In this document: piece by piece, positions 1 to 10,200 of the stretch | Layout: each line of letters begins with the position of its first letter | Position numbering within the stretch: the stretch's first letter is position 1 | DNA from: Corylus avellana | Lineage: Eukaryota > Streptophyta > Magnoliopsida > Fagales > Betulaceae | Assembly: GCF_901000735.1 (NCBI RefSeq) | Contig: NC_081542.1 | Span: 23,637,093-23,701,092 of the forward strand | DNA length: 64,000 nt | Reading direction: 5' to 3' | Translations under genes and position numbers: made by a program | Notes under the pieces: model-generated | Told to the model about the DNA's origin: nothing | Database searches by the model: none | The model's input: only the letters and a program-made list of their open reading frames with translations

Positions 1-678
1 TTCCTCTTGAAGGACCAAGGCATATGCACGACTTACTGAAGGCAATGGTTCTATCAAGAGGATATGTCCCCGAACAGCTGCATATGACTCATTGAGACCC
101 ATGAGAAATTTGATAGTACACTGACATTGCTGTAGTTTGAGACCTTCCTTTAGTGCGCCACAGGTGCAAGGGGAGGTGGGCTGAAGTGCTGATAGTTCAT
201 CCCATAACCCTTTGAGTTTTGTGAAGTATGTGGCAATAGGCATAGTGCCTTGAACGAGGGTGCTGATATCTTGCTCGAGTTGAAACATGCGAGGACCATT
301 CACTTGAGAAAATCGCTCTTTAAGATCCGACCAAATGTCGCTTGCAAGGTTGCAATAAATAACACTAGTGCAAATGTCATTAGAAATGGAATTTAATAAC
401 CAAGATTTTACCATATTGTTGCAACGGCTCCATTGTGGAAAATCGTCGGAGGAGGCTACTGGTGGAGAGATGGTCCCGTCAATGAATCCGAGCTTGTTCT
501 TGGCGCTGAGAGCCATAATGATTGCCCGGTTCCAAGTTTGATAATTGTCTCCATTAAGAGACTGAGATGCTAGTACCACACCAGGGTGATCGGAATGGTG
601 GAGGTATAAATGATGATTGGGATCTTTGCAAGGATGTATAGACACTGTAGAGGATGTGGGAGTTGTAGTTTCAACCAT
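1..678 (-). CDS. copia Gag-like polyprotein, N-terminal 226 codons (partial)
   Basis: An uninterrupted frame starts at the ATG at 678-676 and is still open at base 1. The N-terminus reads MVETTTPTSSTVSIHPCKDP, followed by motifs usual in plant copia Gag: SLNGDNYQTWNRAI near residue 40, the WLLNSIS and IWSDLKERF segments of the UBN2/retrotran_gag region, and LKGLWDEL. In the family this part forms the capsid-like shell that packages element RNA in the cytoplasm. The nucleocapsid zinc knuckle and the enzymes would follow off the left edge. No frameshift or stop is seen in the visible part. Confidence 0.8.
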   Translation of the reverse strand, partial: MVETTTPTSSTVSIHPCKDPNHHLYLHHSDHPGVVLASQSLNGDNYQTWNRAIIMALSAKNKLGFIDGTISPPVASSDDFPQWSRCNNMVKSWLLNSISNDICTSVIYCNLASDIWSDLKERFSQVNGPRMFQLEQDISTLVQGTMPIATYFTKLKGLWDELSALQPTSPCTCGALKEGLKLQQCQCTIKFLMGLNESYAAVRGHILLIEPLPSVSRAYALVLQEE

Positions 679-1515
679 GATTGTTTTTTTTTTTTTTTTT
701 TTTTTGGTGGTGTGACACTAAACTACTTGTAGCTTAGGGTGATGTGTGACCAGCCTAAACTACATGTAGTATAACAGGGAGGCAAATTGGATTGTGGGCT
801 TCTATAGATAATAAGTGGGCTTGGAAAAAAAAAACAAAATAAGAAGCTACTGGTTTTGGGCTTAGTAAGTAAGTGGATAAATGGTTCTACTTATGAGATA
901 GGTCTGATCCAACCAAAAAAAATACTTAAAAAAAGAAGGAAAAGAAAAGAGATAAAGCAAGAAATACCTAAAAGCTGAAAAGGGGATCTCCTTCCTCTTT
1001 GGTGCTGTTACAGAACGCACAAAGGAGTACAGAACGTGCTCAAGCAGAGATGAAATCTGGGTGAATCTGAATGGGCAAACCGGAGCAGGCCAAAAAAAAA
1101 TTATATGGAAGAAAAATTCTGCTTGTGGGTTGGTGGCTACGGTGTGGGTGTGCGACGGGAGTGGGAGGACCGGCTGCCGCAACACCAATAAGCACGGGTT
1201 GAGTGCGGGTTGGAGCGGGGAGGACCTCTGAGCAAGGATCGGAATGGGAAAATCCTTGGGGCGTGGATTGGTGACCTCTGACCAAACAACCACCACTGGG
1301 TCGCTCTCGTGATGTTGAAAAATGGTGGCCTCTGACCAACGAGGACCACTGACGACCCGAATGTTTTCTGACCGGCGAAAAAGAGTGAGACTAGCCCCCA
1401 AAGTAATCGGGCAAGGTATTTCTGAGATACTGCAACAGAGAGAGAAACTAAGTGCAGCAGGTAAGAAAAAAATGAGACTCTGTTTTTCACTTACAGAAAC
1501 AGAGTTTTTGCATTC
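679..1515 (-). other. copia untranslated leader
   Basis: This is the stretch between the primer-binding site and the gag start. It has no convincing coding region; short open frames on both strands do not resemble proteins. A run of T (plus strand) at about 683-704 lies just before the gag ATG. Confidence 0.55.
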
Positions 1516-1525
1516 TCTGATACCA
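1516..1525 (-). promoter_or_regulatory. Primer-binding site (initiator Met tRNA)
   Basis: The minus strand reads TGGTATCAGA immediately after the CA end of the LTR. This is the standard copia primer-binding site complementary to the 3' end of initiator methionine tRNA, where minus-strand DNA synthesis starts. Confidence 0.85.
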
Positions 1526-1743
1526 TGAAAAAAACCAATGGAAGAAAATACTTGTATATTTACTTGATGATAATCGAATTACATGAACATGTATTTATAC
1601 AGAAATTTTGGTTTACATAGCCGTTGAGAATTGATGTTGTGATCTTCTATACAAGGAAATCATTCACGTAGATGGGATGTTAACGTTGTGGATTTATTTT
1701 CTCATTTAATTTATGACCGTTGCTGATATTTCCTTCTTCAACA
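1526..1743 (-). repeat. 5' LTR of copia element
   Basis: The inner end is fixed by the primer-binding site: the LTR ends in CA (plus-strand TG at 1526-1527). A TATAAATA promoter motif on the minus strand lies about 60 bp from that end. The outer end is proposed at 1743, where the minus strand begins TGTTGAAG, a usual copia LTR start. That gives 218 bp, but only one LTR is in the window, so this outer boundary is inferred. Confidence 0.6.
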
Positions 1744-2600
1744 AAATTCACACCCAACTTCTTTTCGCCATCAGACTCACTAGGCATAGCATTGTGCGAT
1801 AGCCCACATGATTGCATACCATGAGTGGCTTCTAGTCGTTCCGAGGAGAGTTTGACCAAGACTTTCTTCAATGCCAAGGATTCACTTGTACCCATAATGA
1901 GAAACTGCAAGAATTAAACTAGGCTGGTTTTCAGGTGTTGGGCAAGGCAACAACCCTTGCAAAAGATTTTTCAGCAAATAAGCAACACAATAAATTATTT
2001 GTTGTGGGATTGCAAATCCTAAATGAACCCAACTTGAACCCAACACCACCGGTCCTACAGTTCTTGTGGGATTGCAAATCCTAAGTTTTCATCTTGATGA
2101 GGTATGCCTCTGCTTCTTCCAACAATTTTTCCAATCTCTCAGATCTCGCACATCAGTAAAAGCCAAAAAAAAGAAAAAGAAAAAAAAAAGAAGCTCATGG
2201 TCCTAGCAGCCGAAATGATCATAAGAAAGCTCCAAACGACACAAGACACTATAATTTAAAATTTTGCCTCCGATTTCTTTTCCAGGGAGAGACCGAGAGG
2301 GATCGTTTCTCTCAACCCCTAACCGTAACCCTAATTCAAGCCCCCGTTCGTCCCCGTCGATTATTATTTAAAAAAATGCGAGAAAAATTAAAAAACAAAT
2401 AATAATAATAATAAAAAAAACAATAAATGAGGGTTAGGGCATGAGCTTACCTCTGTATTTCGATGGCCGTGTGTCAGAGACAAAGGAATGCAAAAAAAAA
2501 AAATGGAGATTCACAGTCACGCAGTGATCGGAATCGGCGATCGGTTGTGAGAGAGCGAGTAGGAGAGAACTGAGAAAGTCGGTGCTGTGCTGTTAAGACT
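1744..2600 (-). pseudogene. Unrecognised gene, 5' end only, interrupted by copia insertion
   Basis: The minus strand shows a GC-richer 5' leader (about 2600-2451) ending in a good donor (AG|GTAAGC, exon edge 2451). After an AT-rich intron, an acceptor (TTGCAG) opens an exon at 1904, with ATG at 1895-1893. The frame from it begins MGTSESLALKKVLVKLSSER and stays open for about 50 codons until the copia LTR near 1743. I do not recognise the protein. The rest of the gene, if it survives, should resume beyond the retroelement off the left edge. A 5'UTR intron just before the start codon is common in plants. It could also be a long-dead fragment. Confidence 0.4.
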
Positions 2601-3188
2601 CGAGAGTTTGAAGTCGTATAGGAAGGCTTTTATCCACGCGTCAGGCAGTGATTGGGTAATGATGTATTGGGGCCCCGTACGTAGCTTTGGTCTGAAACAC
2701 CCAGTTAAAATGACTAAAAGGCGCGCGAAAGAGCTGGGAACGTGGGAACCAAGGCATGTGGAACGACGTGTAGTTTTAAGAGCATTCCAATCTACTCTCC
2801 AGGAGGAATATTTATTAATAACAGAAAAATAGTCGTTTAACATTTTTTTTTTTAATTTCAAAATAATATCTATAATTCTCATTAAAAAAATGTAGTGTAC
2901 AAATAGATCCTTAATAAAACTTAACTATATTTTTGTTACTTTTAATTAAAACTCATAAATAGGTCAATAGTTTTAAAATTATAGAGTATATATTGATGTA
3001 AGTTAGATCAAAATATGGAGTTTATTGAATTCTTCCAATTTATGGCCTACCATACAATCTGTTATATAAATGAACAAATGCATATTTTTGCTATGTATAT
3101 ATCAATAGTATGATTTGGACCCTACTGCATGTGACGGGTACTTTTTATAATTGATCAGGATTCTTGCACTTAGAATGCCTAAATTGCT
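2601..3188. other. Intergenic, AT-rich
   Basis: This is probably the upstream region of the interrupted minus-strand gene. It is AT-rich beyond 2800. No coding sequence, RNA gene or transposon end was recognised. Confidence 0.5.
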
Positions 3189-3615
3189 AGCAATTTGAAC
3201 CCTAAAAGTATAGGGGATCTTTGTTCTTTTACAAATTTATATCTAAAAAGCTCCCGACATGAAAAATTGTAGAATCCCTAATAGGAGAGGGGCTTTCTAA
3301 CTGAAAAAACTTGTTCGGACAATAAGCCCATGCTTGGCCAAGGAGAAGATAAAAATTAGTTATAAACCAGTCTAATAAATTGTCAAATGTCCATTAACAT
3401 GTGAGCAATTCAAACCCTAAAGCATAGGGGATCCTTGTTTTGTTACAAATTTTTATCTAAAGAGATGAGGACATGAAAAATTGTAGAATCCCTAATAGAG
3501 GATCTTTCTACCTGAACAACTTGTTTGGATAATAGGCGCATGCTCGGCCGAGGAGGGGACAAAATTTAGTTACAAACCAGTCTAATAAATTGTCAAGTGT
3601 TCATCAACATGTGAG
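3189..3615. repeat. Diverged tandem duplication, about 215-bp unit, two copies
   Basis: Units begin at about 3189 and 3404. Both contain, in the same order, the phrases AATTTGAACCCTAAA/AATTCAAACCCTAAA, ATAGGGGATC, GAAAAATTGTAGAATCCCTA and CAGTCTAATAAATTGTCAA. They differ by substitutions and small indels, so the duplication is not recent. No function is apparent. Confidence 0.8.
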
Positions 3616-3898
3616 AAGCACTTTTTTTTTTTTTTTAAAAAAATAATGCTATTAAAAAAATATGAAAAACACATGTTATTAAAAATATGTATATACTTTT
3701 CACATATTAAGGGATACTTAATAATTTATTAGACTTATTTATAACAATTATAGTTTGTAGCTAATTTCTGTCCATAACGAAGCCATATCATACTTGGTGC
3801 CAAACATGCCCTATCTGGGACCCACAACAATTGTACAGACAAAAACTTTCCCGCCATTTGGGGGCACAATCACTCACATTGTTTCGCTTCATAAAATC

Positions 3899-3942
<44 letters not shown>

Positions 3943-4043
3943 GTAAATGCTCTAGTCTATAATCCAAGATTAGGGGCAGTTTGGTAGCAGCTAAATAAAG
4001 CATTTGGTCCCCAGCTCAAACCTCGTACAGGTTGAGGAGCAAC
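3616..4043 (+). promoter_or_regulatory. EXO1 upstream region with CT microsatellite
   Basis: The upstream region and 5' leader of EXO1 contain a CT-dinucleotide run at about 3899-3936. Such pyrimidine runs are common just around plant transcription starts. No clear TATA box was placed, and no upstream coding exon is seen. Confidence 0.45.
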
Positions 4044-7000
4044 ATGGGGATTCAGGGGCTGTTGCCGCTGCTGAAATCGATCATGGTGCCAATCCACATC
4101 AAGGAATTGAACGGCTGTTGTGTTGCGGTCGACACCTACTCTTGGCTCCACAAGGGTGCCTTGTCTTGCAGCAGAGAGCTCTGCAAAGGCCTACCCACCA
4201 CCAGGTGTGTTTAAATATATACTTAGATTTCTTTATTTAGTGTAACGTGTCAATGGTTTTGTCAAATTTTTGGATATGGGTTTTTCTTGGTAAGTGCTCA
4301 AGTAATGAAAAACGTCTCTTTTGCGTAATGTAGTCGAAGATTCGATGATTTTATTGAATTGGAGTGATTGTCTTCTTGTCTTGGGCATTTGATGCATTTG
4401 CAAATGCCCCAAACCTAAAATCAACTCTCGCACAAATCTCTCTGCTCTTCTATGGGTTTGGATTATCTGCCAAGAGGGCTTGAGGGGAAGAAATGGAAAA
4501 TGGGTTCTGTTGAAAAAGATACTTTTGTTAAATTTTTTATGTATTTCTTTGGTTGAGTTGCGGAGAGGGTTCATCCTTTATTGCCCTGAAACGCACTCTC
4601 TGGTGATTTTCACTAAAACAGTACTATGGTAAGCAACCTTGCATCACCTTTTATCCTCTTTGGGAATGGGGGGAATGTTTATCTCAACCAGTTTTGCACT
4701 TAACTCAGTTAAGCCAACCACTTGCAATAGGTTACATATGAACCTCGAAAAACTTATTTTCGACAGTTTCATTTAAAGGAGATAAAATATCAGTGTTATC
4801 ATCAACCAAGAGAAATTATCTATAATGTGTCTGGCAAGTCATTTTATAAATCAACAAATGATAGAAGTCAGTGTTTCACTCATATTTGCGATATCAAATG
4901 TATGTAATTCTTATGCATTTTGTATCTGATCTTTCAGGCACATTGAATATTGCATGCATAGAGTGAACCTGCTACGACATTGTGGTGTTAAACCTATCCT
5001 TGTATTCGATGGAGGTCTTTTGCCAATGAAGGGTGAACAAGAGAACAAGCGTGCCAGGTATGTTAGATATCTTTTGAAGTTTCACCCCCACTGGCACTGG
5101 TAGTGTGCCCCTTGTTGGTCTTCGCCTAACTAGATGGCTGTTAGTAGTGGACAATGCAACAAAGCCTTATTCTAACTTGTTGGAATTGGCTTCATTAGTT
5201 CTTCAGCTCTGTTTAGATTGCTGAGTATCCAACTGTTGTTGAAATATTATTTTTACTGTTGTATCAAGTTCTCCACTCAAATTAAAATTTGTTTGTATAG
5301 TTGAACGTGACTGATTTATGATACTCTTCCTAACCTAAATAAGACAGACAGAGTTCAGATTGGTATTTGTTGTTTTAACATTTGGTTGTTTGGGTATGTG
5401 TTAAGTACTAGAAATGGTTGATGAGTTGGACAATATGTAGTCACCAACTTGAGCTCTAGCTGTTCTGCCCTCATTATCACTTTCTTGCATGGGGTTGAAA
5501 CACTTAATTAAGCCATTTCATTATGAAAAAGCTTGCTCTACCTGTAATACCTCCCACCTCCTCTAATGAAAAAGTTCCATTGTTTTAGATGTCTCCTTGA
5601 TTTGCCTCCAAAATACACAATATGGAGCTTCTCTGCTGTTTGACACCTCTTGTGTTGTTTCTTTTCTGCTCTCTGTACTGAGATCCAATGGGTTTGGACA
5701 TAGATTATTTGACTGCGAAAGGGGTTATATTTACGTTTTGATTACTGAAATTTGAGTAGTCATTAAAGCCTTCAGCTAAAGAATTTTTGTCTACCTGCAC
5801 ATGCAGGACGAGGAAGGAAAATCTTGCACGTGCTATTGAGCACGAGTCCGGAGGAAATTCTTCTGCAGCATATGAGTGCTACCAGAAAGCTGTTGATATT
5901 TCACCTCTGATTGCACGTGAACTAATCCAGGTAGGATAAAGGCTTTTTTGAGGCACAAGAGTAGACTAATTCTCCAAAAGGATCAGATCATGAAATAGAT
6001 TTATATTTCTAGATGCTTCTTCATAATGTTATCTTCTTTCCTATTGACATTATTTCATATGGAAGGTGTTAAAACAGGAGAATGTGTCGTATGTTGTGGC
6101 TCCTTATGAGGCAGATGCCCAAATGACCTTCTTGGCAATCAGCAAACAAGTTGAAGCAGTTATCACTGAGGATTCAGATCTTATACCATTCGGTTGTCCC
6201 AGAGTGAGTTAAATAGAAGTCGATTAGTTTAATTTCCTATCTCATTACAATTTTTGCTATGATCCATAGAAAAATCTTATTCTATTCCTACTGTTTTATG
6301 CTCATTATTTTAACAATTTGTTTGAGACGCTTAAACTTCTTTGTTGAAACCAGATTATCTATAAAATGGACAAGTTTGGGCAAGGTGTTCAGTTTCAATA
6401 TTCCATGCTCCAACAGAACAAGGATCTCAGTTTTGCAGGTTTCAGTAAGCAGATGCTTCTTGAGATGTGTATTTTGAGTGGATGTGACTACTTGCAGTCA
6501 TTGCCAGGAATGGGCCTGAAAAGGGCTCATGCATTAATTAAAAAGTTCAAAAGTTACGACAAGGTGAATTTCATTGTCATTGCACTTGATAACTGCATAT
6601 GTTTAACTAGATAGACCAGGAGTATATGCATGCAAGCACACATAAACAAAAGATAACAGAAAAAATGGAGAGATACCAAGAAATGCTTTTGGTTGTGAGC
6701 AGAAAGAAGTTTTTTGGTTTCAACTGGCTTGCAGATTTGTTTTCGTCAGAAGTCGTTAAATTCAATTTGTGAATTATTAATCTTTTTGATGCATTCCAAA
6801 TGTTGATTGGTTCGATATAGGTGATTAAGCACTTGAGGTACAGCACTGTTTCTGTTCCTCCATTATATGAAGAATCATTCAAGAAAGCAATATTGACTTT
6901 CCAGCATCAACGAGTTTATGATCCTATCAATGAAGAACTTGTACATTTGTCCGACATATCTGATAATGTTGGAGATGATTTGGACTTCCTAGGCCCATAT

Positions 7001-7175
7001 CCTTATTTACAACTCTGCTTTTTTGTCTAATTCTCTGCACATTTTTGCTCTAATAGTTGAAATGCTAGAAATCATTCCTTGACATGGGATACATTGATAT
7101 CACAACATACAGCGAAAGGCATAGCAGAAGGTGATCTTGATCCATTTACCAAAATGCAGTTTCAGGTACATCCTG

Positions 7176-7206
<31 letters not shown>

Positions 7207-10200
7207 CAAGGGCAGTTGCTTTGGGATTCTTTGTACAATTAATTAGGTGACCTTCTTTCACTTGTGCTCCAATTAGCCTATGTTGGAAAGAGAGAAGAAG
7301 AAAAGCATAAATGGAAATTTACTCAGAATAGAAAAAGGAAGATTTTAAGGGGCAGTTTCTTAAGAACCATATTAACTAAGGGAGAGTTTGTTAAAAATCA
7401 TATTTAACTAAGTACTTATACATGTGCATTCATAAACACAAACACATTATGTCTTTAATTAATCTAAATCCATACTGTTACTACAAACTTTATGACCGGG
7501 CTTAATCTTATATCCTGGTCTATATAATCCAATATTTGTGAATCAATTAGAAAGTGCAAGTCTTGTATCTTGTGTATGATAGTTAATCTTCTTTTCAGTC
7601 TGTCGATATCCCTTGTTTGACTATAATCTCTGTTTTATCCATCTGCATGACTTCATGACTTTTCTTTTTCTTTTTTTCATACTTCAATATTTTAGGTTGA
7701 TGTTTCTCAAGCACTGAGGTGTCACCAAACTCTTTTTTATTCTCTGTGGGTATTAGAATGCTGTTATATATCCACTTAACTCTCATCTCTCAGCACATTA
7801 GTTAGTTTTATCTTAATTACAATTGAGAAATGTTTGTTGAACAAGTTCTGAAAATGAACTATTCAGTGCTGGACGTGTAGTTTATAAATGATATTAATAT
7901 GGCAAAGCAGAATAGTGAGAACTTTCAACTTTCTTTTGATACCTATATGGTCTATTTACGGCATTAGAGAAGAAAATATTACTTTTGACTTGGGGAATTG
8001 AACTAATTAATTTTGTTACACTGCTTAAAGTTTGCTCCTCACTACTTGTGATTGTGCTCGACTTGTCAATCTTTTGACAAACAGGGAGAGAATGTTAGTG
8101 CTGACACGGTGCTTAACAAAACATCCCAAAGTAAACAATTTAATCCTGATAGTGTGAAGAAAAAGCTAGATTTGCCGGTTCAGAAGAATCTCTTGACTAA
8201 GTATTTCTGTATCCTTTGAAACCCTTTTTTCTTGGCTTTGATCATATCATTCTTTCTTTTCTTTTTGGTTTTGTTTATTGTAAGTTACATATCACATTTT
8301 AAAAATTAAGTACAGGAGTTTCTATGTGTATCCTGCCATATGTTTTCTGGTTCATGTATTAGAACCAAAAAATGCTAGGAGCTTGTCTTGTGATGCGGGA
8401 TCACTTCCTGTAGAGATCTGGCCTTTATCTACCATTTTTCTTGGAACCACATTGGACAAACTTTCTATTTTCCTTTGCACGTAAGCTGCTGGTCTGTATT
8501 TGGACAAATTATAGGTAATTTTTGCAGTCTTAAATTCATCCAACAAAGTTCTCAAATAATGGTTTTAAGGACTAAACAGGTATCAGAATGTGATCTATGG
8601 CAGAAATATATTAGGGAGGTTAGAGTGTAAAACCTAAGTAATGGTTTATAAGTTTATGGCCCCACTGAGCACCAAAGGTTTCCTTACATTTTTGTTCTAG
8701 TAATTCAATTTTCCTTAACGTCTAAAGGCTTTGCATCCCTTGAAGCAAAGAGAAAATTCAGGGCCCCACAAACATCACCTAATCATGCAATTCCGGAGGA
8801 TAACTCTCCTCTTGTTTCCAAGGAACACATCACACGTTGGAGGCTGCTGCATGTAAAATGAACTGCTTGCCAGCATCCCTGCTTGACCTCGAAAACATGG
8901 CCATTGTTTCTCCTGCTGACAACCCTGTGAGTGATATGAACGGGAGTGGTGACAAACTTCAGTTGAATATCACGTGATAGTTGATTGTTAAAATCTTCTT
9001 AGACTGAACTTTGATATAATAAGTTAATTTCTTTTTCCTTCCTTACGTAGAAGATGGTTTCACCACTGAAATTCCAGAATTTTCAGAATCTCCAACCTAT
9101 GGTAAGGTTACGGTTTCCCTTAAGATCTATATATTCAATGACGAGTTTACATGGTACTCACTTGCTTGAATATTGATTCATGTAAAAGATTTGGTGTCTG
9201 AGACAAGAAATCCAAAACAAACTCTACAGCAACCCAGGTATTCAATTCATAACCCTTGTACAACATTGCATAAGAAGCATGAATGTAAGAATGTTCCGGA
9301 TGCAGTTGAGGGCGAAACAAAGACAGGTACAAGAAAGGTCGTCATAAGAAGTTCTTACTTTCAGCGTAAGTCTGAAAACCAGAAGTACCCAAACAATATA
9401 CAAGAGAAGGTCAAGGCTGATGATGTCGTTGATACATATGAGAATAACATACCTGAGGATGCTTTTTTCAGAAATAATGATATTAAGGACAAAGTCATGA
9501 AACGGAAGACCTCGTCAAATGACTGTTCTCAAAAAGTGGGTGCTCTCACTTTATTCTTTTAGTTATGTTGTGATGGCACCTTGAATAATCTTTGTACTCT
9601 TTATTATTTAAACTGCTTCAGGAAAATGTGCAACCCAAGCAAAGGCGTACAGATGCACCTCTTCTCGATAATGGTATGTATCAATGTCAAGAGCTATTAA
9701 TGAACTCTATCTGAGAAGTAAACTTTATTTATTGCTTTAATTTTATACTTTTCATTGAGCTATGACTCTGTGAATTCTTTGTTTTCAAGTCTGTGCTTTA
9801 CTAAATTAGACTTATGTGATTAACGTATTTAAGCATAGATGTGATTGTTTGATCTTATGCTTGTTGTCTTGCTATATGAAGCTTTCTTTCTCGTTTAATA
9901 AGTTCTTATTTTATTTTCAGTTGTCATTCATTTTTATGGTGGTACATTTGAAACCTGTTATTGTCCCAGAGTACATCTATAAATGCTGAAAACATCTATT
10001 TAGTTTAGTTAAAAGCTATATCTTTTAGTGAAGTCCAGCTTTAGGTTAATGGACTGTCAGCTATATGTAGTAATCCCTCGAACTCGGTTCATGACAATAT
10101 GTGAGAATTATGGGACTTCTGTTTAAAGGAATCATTATATGGCATAATGTTACGTTGCTTGCTTGCAAATGTGTTCGTCTAATGTGGCACATTCCTCTTA

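Larger units (their letters stand above)
1..1743 (-). mobile_element. Ty1/copia LTR retrotransposon, 5' part (runs off left edge)
   Basis: Reading on the minus strand, the order is LTR (1743-1526), a primer-binding site complementary to initiator methionine tRNA (1525-1516), an untranslated leader of about 840 bp, and gag (678 to the window edge). This is the standard 5' architecture of a plant copia element. Protease, integrase, reverse transcriptase and the 3' LTR, if present, lie outside the window, so completeness and target-site duplication cannot be judged. The gag frame is open to the edge, which suggests a fairly young element. Confidence 0.8.

Noticed and set aside
862..1528. Several overlapping open frames of 60-180 codons on both strands
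   Set aside because: They lie in the copia leader, overlap one another in different frames, have low-complexity or frame-shifted composition and match no protein family.
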